A stretch of 64,000 nucleotides of DNA from Brevundimonas vesicularis (GTDB taxonomy: Bacteria > Pseudomonadota > Alphaproteobacteria > Caulobacterales > Caulobacteraceae): positions 1,736,001 to 1,800,000 of the forward strand of contig NZ_CP114278.1 in NCBI RefSeq assembly GCF_027105095.1, written 5' to 3'. A program made the position numbers and the translations under genes. The notes under the pieces were generated by a model. That model saw only the letters and a list, made by a program, of their open reading frames with translations, was not told where the DNA came from and made no database searches. Numbering within the stretch: position 1 is the stretch's first letter; the number at the start of each line of letters is the position of its first letter. Shown here one piece after another: positions 47,556 to 56,197 of the stretch.

Positions 47556-48869
47556 TTGACCCAAAAACTGATCGACCACACCGTCCCGCTGATCCGGGCG
47601 GTCGTCATTCACCCCGACCGACGCTCGGACAGTCCCCGGCTGGCGAGCGAACGGCTTGAGGAGGCGGCGGGCCTTGCTCGCGCGCTGGATCTCGACGTGC
47701 GCGCCGAAGAGATCGTGCGTTTGCGCAGCACCACGCCTGCGACCTTGTTCGGCACGGGCAAGGTCGAGGAACTGGCCGCGCTCGTGCGCGCCGCGGACGC
47801 CGAAGCCGTCATCATCGACGACGCCCTGACGCCCGTGCAGCAGCGCAATCTAGAAAAGGCGTGGGAGGTGAAGGTCATCGACCGCACCGGCCTGATCCTG
47901 GAGATCTTCGGCCGTCGCGCGCGGACCAAGGAGGGGCGGCTTCAGGTCGAACTGGCGCGGCTGGATTATGAGCGGTCGCGGCTGGTGCGGACCTGGACCC
48001 ACCTTGAGCGGCAACGTGGCGGCACCGGTTCGACCGGCGGGCCCGGCGAAACCCAAATCGAGCTGGACCGCCGTCTGATCGCCGACCGGATCGTCAGGCT
48101 GAAGTCCGAGTTGGAGGAGGTGCGACGCACGCGCGGCCTGCACCGCAAGCAGCGTCAGAAGGCGCCGTTCCCAACGATCGCCCTGGTCGGCTACACCAAC
48201 GCCGGCAAGTCGACGCTGTTCAATCGGCTGACGGGGTCGGAGGTCTTCGCCAAGGACCTGCTGTTCGCCACTCTGGACACGACCCAGCGCACCATCCGGC
48301 TGCCGCAAGGGCGGCCGGCCATCGTGGCGGATACGGTCGGCTTCATCTCTGACCTGCCGCACGAACTGGTCGAGAGCTTTCGCGCCACGCTGGAGGAAGT
48401 CGGCGAGGCCGATCTGATCCTGCACGTCCGCGACATCGCCTCGCCCGACAGCGCCGCTCAGGCCAAGGACGTCGAGGCCGTGCTGAAACAGATCGAGACG
48501 CCAGAGGGCAAGACGCGCCGGGTGCTGGAAGTCTGGAACAAGATCGACCTGCTGGACGACGAGGCGCGCGAGACTGTGCTGGGTCAAGCCGAACGGTTGG
48601 CGAAGGACGGTGAGGCGGTCGCCGTCTCAGCCTGGACGGGCGAGGGAATCGAGCCTCTGCGCCAGATCATCGCCGGCCTGATCGACGACGATCCCGAGAC
48701 GCAGCTGACGCTCGAGCCTCATCAGGGCGAGGCCCTGGCCTGGCTTTATGAACATGGAAGGGTCATGTCGCGCGATGCGGACGAGCTTGGCCGTACTCAC
48801 GTCACGGTGCGGCTGCACCCTGCGGCGCTCGGGCGATTCGAGCGCCTGTATCCCGACCTGACCGACTGA
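47556..48869 (+). CDS. hflX: GTPase HflX
   Basis: A 437-residue ribosome-associated GTPase. The N-terminal domain has PATLFGTGKVEEL and DDALTPVQQRNLEKA, and the linker GERQxGGxGxxGPGE-type appears as RQRGGTGSTGGPGETQIE. The G domain has GYTNAGKSTLFNRL (G1), DTVGFISDLPH (G3) and NKIDLL (G4). HflX splits stalled ribosomes during stress. The start is a TTG directly after the hfq stop. Confidence 0.95.
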   Translation: MTQKLIDHTVPLIRAVVIHPDRRSDSPRLASERLEEAAGLARALDLDVRAEEIVRLRSTTPATLFGTGKVEELAALVRAADAEAVIIDDALTPVQQRNLEKAWEVKVIDRTGLILEIFGRRARTKEGRLQVELARLDYERSRLVRTWTHLERQRGGTGSTGGPGETQIELDRRLIADRIVRLKSELEEVRRTRGLHRKQRQKAPFPTIALVGYTNAGKSTLFNRLTGSEVFAKDLLFATLDTTQRTIRLPQGRPAIVADTVGFISDLPHELVESFRATLEEVGEADLILHVRDIASPDSAAQAKDVEAVLKQIETPEGKTRRVLEVWNKIDLLDDEARETVLGQAERLAKDGEAVAVSAWTGEGIEPLRQIIAGLIDDDPETQLTLEPHQGEALAWLYEHGRVMSRDADELGRTHVTVRLHPAALGRFERLYPDLTD

Positions 48870-48875
48870 GTTTTC

Positions 48876-50513
48876 ATGCATCTGATCGAAACCGTCCTGC
48901 TTCTGCTGTTGGCCGTGGTGGTGTCGGGTTCGATCGCGCGGATCACACGCATCGCCTTGCCCTTGGTTCAGATCGGGCTGGGCGCCGCCATCGTGCTGAT
49001 TACGGGCAAGACGGTCGATCTTGAGCCAGACATCTTCTTTTTGCTGTTCCTGCCGCCGCTGCTGTTTCTGGACGGTTGGCGCATTCCGAAGGAAGACCTG
49101 TTCCGTGACCGGGCGGTAGTCCTTGAGTTGGCGCTGGGATTGGTGCTGTTCACCGTCGTCGGTCTGGGTTTCCTGATCTGGTGGATGATCCCGGAGATGC
49201 CGCTGCCGGTCGCTTTCGCCCTGGCCGCCATCCTGTCGCCAACCGATCCCATCGCAGTTCAGGCCATCGCGGCGCGGGCGCCCATCCCCAAGCGCCTGAT
49301 GCACATTCTGGAAGGCGAGTCGCTGTTGAACGATGCGACAGGTCTGACCTGCATGCGCATCGCGGTCGCCGCCGCGACGACGGGAGCGTTTTCGATCGGC
49401 CATGCGGTCGGGACGTTCGCCTGGCTGGCTCTGGTCGGGGTCGCCGTCGGCGTTCTGGTCACCATGGCCATCAGCTACGCCAAGAGCTTCGTCAGCCGAC
49501 GCTGGGGCGAGGACGTGGGCGCGCAGATTCTGGTCAGCCTGCTGATCCCGTTCGCCGCTTATCTGGTGGCGGAAGAATTGCACGCGTCCGGTATTTTGGC
49601 GGCGGTGGCGGCCGGGGTGACGATGAGTTTCACCGAACGCGGCGGCATCGCCGGCCAGTCGATGGCGACGACGCGGATCCGGCGCAGCGTCGTGTGGGAC
49701 ACGGTTCAGTTCGTGGCGAACGGCATCATCTTCGTGATCCTGGGCGAACAAATGCCCTCGATCATGTCGCGCGCGGCCGAGGTGGTGGCGGGCACCAGCC
49801 GGCCCGAGGTCTGGTGGCTGGCGGTCTATGTGTTCGGCATCGTCGCCACCCTGGCGGCGCTGCGGTTCGTCTGGGTCTGGACCTCGCTGAAGCTGACCCT
49901 GTTTCGTCGCCGCCATCGTGGGCCGCCGGCCAAGGTCGGTCTGCGGCTGACCATGGTGATGTCTCTGGCGGGCGTGCGGGGCGCGATCACTCTGGCGGGT
50001 ATCCTGACCCTTCCATTCGCCTTGGGCGACGGATCGCCGATGCCGTCGCGGAACCTTGCGATCTTCCTCGCGGCGGGTGTGATCGTGGTGTCGCTGGTGG
50101 TGGCCACGTTCGCCTTGCCTAGACTTCTGAAGAACGTCGAACTGCCGCCGGAGCCGTCGCACGAGCAGGAAGAGGATCGCGGCCGGGTTGCCGCGGCCTC
50201 GGCCGCCCTCCGCGCCATTGAGGACGCCTCGCACGCTATGGCGGAGGGCAAACCCAACCCCGATCTCTATTCCGACATCGCCGGTCGGATCATGGAGACC
50301 TATCGCCAGCGGATCGAGACCCACACCCGCACGGACGAGGAAGACGCCGCCCTCACGCGAAAGATGGACGATATCGAGCGTCGTCTCTGGCTGGCGGGGC
50401 TGGCCGCCGAGCGCGAAGAACTGCGGCGGCTGCTGAGGGCGCGTCAGTTGGATGAGGTGACGGCCAAGAAGCTGTTCCGTGACGTCGATCTACAGGAACT
50501 GCGCTACCTCTGA
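48876..50513 (+). CDS. Na+/H+ antiporter, CPA1 family
   Basis: A 545-residue membrane antiporter with about twelve spans and a long cytoplasmic C-terminus (from about 415). Family motifs are FFLLFLPPLLFLDGWRI, FALAAILSPTDPIAVQAIA (the ion-site region), EGESLLNDATGLTC and LAGVRGAITLAGIL. This is the NhaP/YjcE-type pattern. It exports Na+ in exchange for protons. It follows hflX by 6 bp, so it may share its transcript. Confidence 0.9.
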   Translation: MHLIETVLLLLLAVVVSGSIARITRIALPLVQIGLGAAIVLITGKTVDLEPDIFFLLFLPPLLFLDGWRIPKEDLFRDRAVVLELALGLVLFTVVGLGFLIWWMIPEMPLPVAFALAAILSPTDPIAVQAIAARAPIPKRLMHILEGESLLNDATGLTCMRIAVAAATTGAFSIGHAVGTFAWLALVGVAVGVLVTMAISYAKSFVSRRWGEDVGAQILVSLLIPFAAYLVAEELHASGILAAVAAGVTMSFTERGGIAGQSMATTRIRRSVVWDTVQFVANGIIFVILGEQMPSIMSRAAEVVAGTSRPEVWWLAVYVFGIVATLAALRFVWVWTSLKLTLFRRRHRGPPAKVGLRLTMVMSLAGVRGAITLAGILTLPFALGDGSPMPSRNLAIFLAAGVIVVSLVVATFALPRLLKNVELPPEPSHEQEEDRGRVAAASAALRAIEDASHAMAEGKPNPDLYSDIAGRIMETYRQRIETHTRTDEEDAALTRKMDDIERRLWLAGLAAEREELRRLLRARQLDEVTAKKLFRDVDLQELRYL

Positions 50514-50516
50514 CGC

Positions 50517-51173
50517 TCAGCGATCCATGAAGGCGGCGACGGCGGCGTAGCTGTCGGCGATGTTGTGTGCGCCGCGCGCCGTCAGGCGTTCGGCATGGCC
50601 GTCGCGGACATGGCCGCCCGCCGTCAGCCCCACGACCGTCATACCGGCCGCGACCCCTGCGGTGACGCCCGCCTCGCTGTCTTCGATCACCAGGACGCGG
50701 GCCGGATCGATGCCCATCGCGTGGGCGGCGTGCAGGAAGATGTCGGGGTGGGGCTTGCCCCGTTCGACCACCAGGCCGGTGAAGACCGCGCCGTCAAAAT
50801 GATCCGTCAGGCCGAACAGCTTCAGGCCGACGCTGATCCAGTCGGGGCCGCTGGACGAGGCGATGCAGCGGGGCTCGGGGCGGGCGGCAACGAAGTCCAA
50901 CAGACCGGGCACGGGTTCAAGCTGCTGCGGCGCGCGCTGGCGACAGGTCGCAAACCATGTGGTGTGGAAGTCATCGGGGCAAGCACGACCCAAGGCCGCC
51001 TCGACGACCGGCCGATTGTCGCGCCAGCGCTTGCCCGTATAGGCGGCCAGGACGTCGTCGAGCGAGGTCGGCAGGCCGATGGCGGTCAGTTGCTCGGCCA
51101 TGACGGTGCTGTTCAGCACCTCGCTGTCGGCGACCACGCCGTCGTAGTCGAAAATGATCAGGTCGTAGGTCAC
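50517..51173 (-). CDS. HAD-family hydrolase (beta-phosphoglucomutase/GPH-like)
   Basis: A 218-residue HAD hydrolase. Motif I is FDYDGVVADSEVLNS (Asp nucleophile), motif II AASS(S)GPDW-like CIASSSGP, and motifs III/IV are GKPHPDIFLHAA and VLVIEDSEAGVTAG. Cap residues resemble the phosphoglycolate phosphatase/beta-PGM subfamily. The substrate is not determinable. It precedes mazG on the same strand by 10 bp. Confidence 0.88.
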   Translation of the reverse strand: MTYDLIIFDYDGVVADSEVLNSTVMAEQLTAIGLPTSLDDVLAAYTGKRWRDNRPVVEAALGRACPDDFHTTWFATCRQRAPQQLEPVPGLLDFVAARPEPRCIASSSGPDWISVGLKLFGLTDHFDGAVFTGLVVERGKPHPDIFLHAAHAMGIDPARVLVIEDSEAGVTAGVAAGMTVVGLTAGGHVRDGHAERLTARGAHNIADSYAAVAAFMDR

Positions 51174-51183
51174 GCGGGGTCGC

Positions 51184-51978
51184 TCAGGCTTCAGGCGCGG
51201 CCTTTTCGGCGACCTTTGCGGCGTCCCAGAGGCGGTCCATCTCGGCCAGATCCGATTGGTCGGGCGTACGGCCGTCCTTGGCCAGTTCCGCCTCGATGAA
51301 GCCGAAGCGACGCACGAACTTGGCGTTGGCGGCGCGCAGGGCGTCTTCGGGCTCGACGTCCAGCTTGCGCGCCAGGTTGGCGACGACGAACAGAAGGTCG
51401 CCCAGCTCTTCGCGCGCCTTGGCCTTGTCGCCAGCGGCGATCTCGACCCGCAATTCCTCGACCTCTTCGGCCAGCTTGTCGAAGACCTCGTCGGTGGAGG
51501 GCCAGTCGAAGCCGATGCGACCGGCGCGCTTCGTCAGCTTGGCGGCGCGGGTCAGGGCGGGCAGGCCGACCGGCACGTCGTCTAGAACGCCCGGCTTCTT
51601 GCGATCCTTGCGCTCGGCGGCCTTGATGGCTTCCCAGGCGACGGTCTGTTCCTTCGAGGAGCGCTGCGCCTCGTCACCGAAAACGTGCGGGTGGCGGCGC
51701 TCCAGCTTGTCGGCGATGGCTGTGACCACGTCGTCGAAAGGGAATAGCCCTTGTTCCTCAGCCATGCGGGCGTGGAAGACGACCTGGAACAGCAGGTCGC
51801 CGAGTTCGCCCTTCAGTTCGTTCAGGTCGTTGCGCTCGATGGCGTCGGCGACCTCGTAGGCCTCCTCGATCGTATAGGGGGCGATGGTGGCGAAGGTCTG
51901 CTCTACGTCCCAGGGGCAGCCGCCGTCCGGGTCGCGCAGCCGCTCCATGACGCCGAGCAGGCGGTCGATGGGCCTCAA
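51184..51978 (-). CDS. mazG: Nucleoside triphosphate pyrophosphohydrolase MazG
   Basis: A 264-residue enzyme with duplicated MazG domains. The first has LRDPDGGCPWDVEQTF and EEAYEVADAIERND LKGELGDLLFQ-type metal-binding acidic residues. The second has FDKLAEEVEELRVEI and REELGDLLFVVANLARKL. It hydrolyses (d)NTPs to monophosphates. Its start overlaps the upstream transporter gene stop by 4 bp. Confidence 0.94.
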   Translation of the reverse strand: MRPIDRLLGVMERLRDPDGGCPWDVEQTFATIAPYTIEEAYEVADAIERNDLNELKGELGDLLFQVVFHARMAEEQGLFPFDDVVTAIADKLERRHPHVFGDEAQRSSKEQTVAWEAIKAAERKDRKKPGVLDDVPVGLPALTRAAKLTKRAGRIGFDWPSTDEVFDKLAEEVEELRVEIAAGDKAKAREELGDLLFVVANLARKLDVEPEDALRAANAKFVRRFGFIEAELAKDGRTPDQSDLAEMDRLWDAAKVAEKAAPEA

Positions 51979-53336
51979 GTCCGGGCTCCGTCGCGGGCGT
52001 CCAGGGCGAGACGGATCTCGTCATGGCGCTGGGGCGTCAGGGGATAGCCCTTCAGCACCCAGGCGGCGGCGGCCAGCAGCAGGCCGGGGACCAGGATGAA
52101 CAGGATCTGGAGCGTCAGCAGCGAGAACGCGCTGTTGCCCGCCGGGCCCGGCAGGGCCTTGAAGCCGACCCACTGCAGGATGAGGTAGGGGATCAGAGCC
52201 ACGACATGGCCGATCTTGGTCGTGGCGGACAGGATGGAGAACATCAGGCCGGTGCGGTCCACGCCGGTCTCCAGCCGAACCTCGTCGCCCGCGTCGGCCA
52301 TCATGGCCCGCAGCAGGAACAGGCCGGCGGCATAGGGCAGGCCGGCGATGAACATGGCGGCCGCCGTCAGCATGAAGTTGCCGCCGGGAACCAGGGTGGC
52401 GGCGATATAGAGGGCCGCGAAGATCAGGCTGGCGACAGCCAGGGCCTTGTCCTTGCCGATCCGCGTGGCCAGCCAGGCCCAGATCGGCGCGCCGCACAGA
52501 CCGGCGATGAAATAGAACAACATGAACAGGCCGGCCTGGCTGTGGTCGTAGCCCTTGATCTGTCCGAAGAAGAAGAACAGCAGCGAACCCGTGATGCCCG
52601 GCGCGACGCCCAACAGCAGGTCGGCGATCAAGAGCTTCCGGACCGTGGGCATCTTCAGCAGGGCCAAATAGGCGCTGGCGCCCCCATGCGGCTGGTCACC
52701 CGCGTTGACGGGCTCCGGCACGGCGACCATGGCCAGGCCGATGGTGACGGGCAGGGCGATCAGGATGGCCCAGCCCATGATCCGCACGCCGTCGGCATAA
52801 TTCCCGATGCCGGTCTGAACCACCACGGTCGGCAGCACCAGAATCAGGATCACGCCGATGATGTTGAACACCTGCCACCAGCCATAGACGCGGCTGCGCT
52901 GGTCATACTGCGGCGCAAGCACGGCGGCCCAGCCAAGTTGGCCCAGGGTGCCGATCGAGAAGCCGAGATAGAGAACCAGCAACCAGCCGAGCAGATAGGC
53001 GGGCCCGGCGCCGGGCTGGACAACCACGAACATCATGAAGGCCGACAGCATCAGGATCGGCGTCGAAATCGCCATCCAGGGGCGATAGCGGCCGAACCGC
53101 GTCTTGGTCTTGTCCATGCCCCAGCCGATGAAGGGGTCGAAGACGATGTCGATCAGGCGCACGGCCATAAAGACGGCCGCCACGACTCCCAGTTCCAAGC
53201 CCACATGGGTGGCGTAGAACTCCGGCAGGGTGACGGGCAGGGCGACGCCAAAGGCCGCCAGCGGCAGGCACGGGCCGGAAAAGGCCGCGAGCACGGCGTT
53301 GGAACGGCGGGGCGCGGTCGGCGCGGCGGTGGACAT
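51975..53336 (-). CDS. MFS transporter of the GPH (sugar-cation symporter) type
   Basis: A 453-residue twelve-span transporter. ATG 53336 (MSTAAPTAPRRSNAVLAAF) is chosen because residues upstream are not family-like. It shows FIGWGMDKTKTRFGRYRPWM, the GPH-family loop between spans 2 and 3, and a later GAPIWAWLATRIGKDKALA. Substrates are usually glycosides, pentosides or hexuronides with Na+/H+; here it is unknown. It overlaps mazG by 4 bp. Confidence 0.85.
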   Translation of the reverse strand: MSTAAPTAPRRSNAVLAAFSGPCLPLAAFGVALPVTLPEFYATHVGLELGVVAAVFMAVRLIDIVFDPFIGWGMDKTKTRFGRYRPWMAISTPILMLSAFMMFVVVQPGAGPAYLLGWLLVLYLGFSIGTLGQLGWAAVLAPQYDQRSRVYGWWQVFNIIGVILILVLPTVVVQTGIGNYADGVRIMGWAILIALPVTIGLAMVAVPEPVNAGDQPHGGASAYLALLKMPTVRKLLIADLLLGVAPGITGSLLFFFFGQIKGYDHSQAGLFMLFYFIAGLCGAPIWAWLATRIGKDKALAVASLIFAALYIAATLVPGGNFMLTAAAMFIAGLPYAAGLFLLRAMMADAGDEVRLETGVDRTGLMFSILSATTKIGHVVALIPYLILQWVGFKALPGPAGNSAFSLLTLQILFILVPGLLLAAAAWVLKGYPLTPQRHDEIRLALDARDGART

Positions 53337-53441
53337 GCGTCGGTCCGAAAGGCGCGGCGCGAGTCGGCCGCGCGCCACCATGCCAGCGATCGGTGACGCA
53401 TGCACTTGTGAGATCGACCGGCTTGGGGCTTCCTGTGGGAC

Positions 53442-54299
53442 ATGTGGCGAAGCCTTCTTGCGTTCCTGTCCCTTGGCTTCGTCTTGGCGTTTGCCGGCGG
53501 CGCGCGTGCGGCCGGGCCCTGCCACACCAACGCCGACGGTTGGCAGGCGCAGGGACTGGCGAACGCGGCATCGGTCTACGGCATGGAATGGGCGCCGTTC
53601 GGGGCGGCGGAGTGGGGGTGGCAGGCCTATCTGCCGCTGATCCAGCGCGAGCTGCATACGACTTGCGGACCCGGAACGCCGATCTTCGCATCGCAGCTGG
53701 CGGGGTTTCAGCAGACGCACGGCCTGGCGCCGACCGGCCTGTTCGATGCGGCGACATTCCAGGTGTTTCGTGGCCTTTGGCAGGAGCGCAGGCCATTCGT
53801 CATGGCGCGCGTCGGCGGAGCCTGTCCCGAGCCGCCTCCGATCAATCAGCTGGGCTATCTGGTCGCGTCCGAGGAACATGCCGACCGTCTGACACGTCTG
53901 CTGCGCCGCGACGTGCTGGACGCCTATCGCCGACTGGTCGCCGCCGCCCGGGCCGAGGCTCCGGAGGTGGGGGCCGATCCCGAACTGCTGCAGATCTTCT
54001 CCGGCTTCCGCGATCCCGAGGCGGACGCGGCGCGCTGTGCGCAGCAGGGCAACTGCGACGGCCTGCGCCGCGCCGTCTGTTCGCCTCATCGGACGGGCAC
54101 GGCGGTCGATCTTTACGTCGGCCAGGCGCCGGGTCTGGGCGTCGATTCCACCACCCCGGCCAGCCGTGAATATATGGCGCGGTCGGCGACCTATCGCTGG
54201 CTGGTGACGAACGCTGGGCGTTTCGGCTTTGTGCCCTATGTCTATGAGCCGTGGCACTGGGAGTATGTGAAGCCTTGGGATCCTTCGTTCGCGCCCTGA
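53442..54299 (+). CDS. M15-family D-alanyl-D-alanine carboxypeptidase, secreted
   Basis: A 285-residue protein with signal peptide WRSLLAFLSLGFVLAFAGGARA. A probable peptidoglycan-binding-like region follows (QLAGFQQTHGLAPTGLFDAAT). The VanY/DacB-like M15 catalytic domain has SGFRDPEADA, SPHRTGTAVDLYVG (metal His and Asp) and EPWHWEYV (metal His). It would trim D-Ala from peptidoglycan in the periplasm. Its end overlaps the small HExxH gene. Confidence 0.87.
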   Translation: MWRSLLAFLSLGFVLAFAGGARAAGPCHTNADGWQAQGLANAASVYGMEWAPFGAAEWGWQAYLPLIQRELHTTCGPGTPIFASQLAGFQQTHGLAPTGLFDAATFQVFRGLWQERRPFVMARVGGACPEPPPINQLGYLVASEEHADRLTRLLRRDVLDAYRRLVAAARAEAPEVGADPELLQIFSGFRDPEADAARCAQQGNCDGLRRAVCSPHRTGTAVDLYVGQAPGLGVDSTTPASREYMARSATYRWLVTNAGRFGFVPYVYEPWHWEYVKPWDPSFAP

Positions 54300-54733
54300 C
54301 CGAAGCTGAGAAATCGCTGGCGCGAGAGGCGTTCGGGGCCGCGATCGACCTGGCGCCCGTCCGTTTGATCGGTTGGCCGTTCCGCCGCGCCTTCGTGGCT
54401 GGACGCTGGTTCGGGCGAGACTGGATCGTATGGCCGCAAGCGCAGCTCGTCGCAGACTTCACTTCGGCGTCCGAGCGAATGCAGGGCGTGCTGATTCATG
54501 AACTGACGCACGTCTGGCAGGCCCAGCAGGGTGTCAATCTGCTGTTCGCAAAGCTGAAGGCTGGGGACACCTCCGCCTCCTACGCCTATCGCGTGGAACC
54601 GACCTGCCGGTGGGACGCGTTGAACATCGAGCAGCAGGCGATGGTGATGGAGCATCGTTTCCACTGTCGCCGCGGTCGCCTCACACCGGGCGACAGGACC
54701 TTTTACGACGCCGTCTGTCCCTTCAAGACGTGA
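54251..54733 (+). CDS. Small HExxH zinc-protease-like protein (vgr-related/DUF4157-like)
   Basis: A 160-residue protein with VLIHELTHVWQAQQG, a zincin HExxH motif (about residues 81-95), followed by EPTCRWDALNIEQQAMVMEH, which supplies a downstream acidic/His context. The start is uncertain: GTG 54251 or TTG 54275, both inside the end of the M15 peptidase gene. From memory it resembles 'vgr related protein' entries of alphaproteobacteria. Function is unknown. No signal peptide is evident. Confidence 0.7.
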   Translation: MALGVCEALGSFVRALTEAEKSLAREAFGAAIDLAPVRLIGWPFRRAFVAGRWFGRDWIVWPQAQLVADFTSASERMQGVLIHELTHVWQAQQGVNLLFAKLKAGDTSASYAYRVEPTCRWDALNIEQQAMVMEHRFHCRRGRLTPGDRTFYDAVCPFKT

Positions 54734-54831
54734 TTTGACGTGGAGGACTTGCAGAAGGGCAAGCAGCGCGCCAAGTTAGCAACGGTCGTTGTTGCGAATT
54801 ACGACCCTTGTCATTCAATGGAGCCTCCCCG

Positions 54832-55434
54832 ATGCCGAAAGTCCTCGTCCTCTATCATTCGACCTATGGTCACCTGGAAACCATGGCCGAGGCGGTCGCC
54901 GAAGGCGCGCGCGAGGTCGAAGGCGCCGTCGTGGACATCAAGCGCGTGCCGGAAACCGTGCCGGAAGAGCTGGCCAAGGCCTCGCACTACAAGCTGGACC
55001 AGAAGGCGCCGATCGCCAAGATCGACGACCTGAAGGACTACGACGCCATCATCATCGGCGCCGGCACCCGCTTCGGTTCGGCCGCGTCGCAGATGCGCGC
55101 CTTCCTGGATCAGGCCGGCGGCCTGTGGTTCTCGGGCGCCCTTATCGGCAAGGTTGGCGGGGCGTTTACCGCGACGGCGACACAGCACGGCGGTCAGGAG
55201 ACGACCTTCCAGGGCCTGCACAACTTCTTCATGCACCACGGCATGCCGGTCGTGGGTCTGCCCTATTCCTTCCAGGGACAAATGACGCTGGACGCCATCC
55301 ACGGCGGCTCGCCCTATGGCGCATCGACGATCACGGGCGGCGACGGCTCGCGTCAGCCCAGCGACGTCGAGCTGGACGGCGCCCGGTTCCAGGGCAAGCA
55401 TATCGCCGAGCTGGCTAAGAAGCTGCACGGCTGA
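54832..55434 (+). CDS. wrbA: NAD(P)H:quinone oxidoreductase, WrbA type
   Basis: A 200-residue flavodoxin-like FMN enzyme. It starts [19 protein letters not shown] (FMN phosphate loop), has [21 protein letters not shown] and the [14 protein letters not shown] motif, the WrbA signature. It performs two-electron quinone reduction. ATG 54832 begins the conserved N-terminus; in-frame codons upstream are not family-like. Confidence 0.95.
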   Translation: MPKVLVLYHSTYGHLETMAEAVAEGAREVEGAVVDIKRVPETVPEELAKASHYKLDQKAPIAKIDDLKDYDAIIIGAGTRFGSAASQMRAFLDQAGGLWFSGALIGKVGGAFTATATQHGGQETTFQGLHNFFMHHGMPVVGLPYSFQGQMTLDAIHGGSPYGASTITGGDGSRQPSDVELDGARFQGKHIAELAKKLHG

Positions 55435-55438
55435 TCCG

Positions 55439-56197
55439 ATGCGTCAACCCGCCGTCTTCTTCGGCCACGGTTCGCCCATGAACGCGCTCGGCGGTCCCTA
55501 TGGGGCGGCCTGGCGTGCACTGGGCGAAGCGATCGGCAAGCCCAAGGGTGTGGTGATGATCTCCGCCCACTGGGAGACGCGCGGGCTGGGCGTAACCGCG
55601 CAGGAGAGGCCCGAGACCATCCATGACTTCGGCAACTTTCCGCGCGAACTTCATCAGATGCAGTATCCGGCGCCCGGGTCGCCTGCGCTGGCGGCGCGGG
55701 TGTCGGCGCTGACCGGGGCCGTCCAGACGCAAGGGTGGGGCCTGGATCACGGGACTTGGTCGGTGCTGTGCCATGTGTGGCCCGAGGCCGACGTGCCGGT
55801 CGTGCAACTGTCGCTGAACCGCGAGCTGACGGCGCGCCAGCATTACGAACTGGCCAAGGCGTTGAAACCGCTGCGCGACGAGGGAATCGTCATCGCTGGC
55901 TCGGGCGACTTCGTCCACAATCTGCGGACCTGGAAGCGAGAGGACGGCGCAGAGCCCTACGCCTGGGCGACCGGCTTCAACGAGGCGGTGAAGACGGCGT
56001 TCGAACGGGGCGACCATGAAGCGCTGATCGACTGGGTGGGTCTGGCCGAGGACGCGCAACTGAGCGTGCCGACCGACGAACATTTCCTGCCGGTGCTTTA
56101 TATCGCCGCCCAGCAGGAGCCGGGCGAGGCGGTCAGCTTCTTTAACGACCGCATCGACGGCGGCTCGATCTCTATGACGGGCGTCCGGATCGGCTGA
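55439..56197 (+). CDS. DODA-type extradiol aromatic ring-opening dioxygenase (YgiD family)
   Basis: A 252-residue LigB-like dioxygenase. It starts QPAVFFGHGSPMNAL (metal His), has MISAHWETRG, GLDHGTWSVLCHVWPEADVP and GSGDFVHNLRTW, the family's metal and catalytic His set. Related enzymes cleave DOPA or other catechols at the 4,5-position. The true substrate is unknown. It follows wrbA by 4 bp, so a quinone/catechol link is plausible. Confidence 0.9.
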   Translation: MRQPAVFFGHGSPMNALGGPYGAAWRALGEAIGKPKGVVMISAHWETRGLGVTAQERPETIHDFGNFPRELHQMQYPAPGSPALAARVSALTGAVQTQGWGLDHGTWSVLCHVWPEADVPVVQLSLNRELTARQHYELAKALKPLRDEGIVIAGSGDFVHNLRTWKREDGAEPYAWATGFNEAVKTAFERGDHEALIDWVGLAEDAQLSVPTDEHFLPVLYIAAQQEPGEAVSFFNDRIDGGSISMTGVRIG

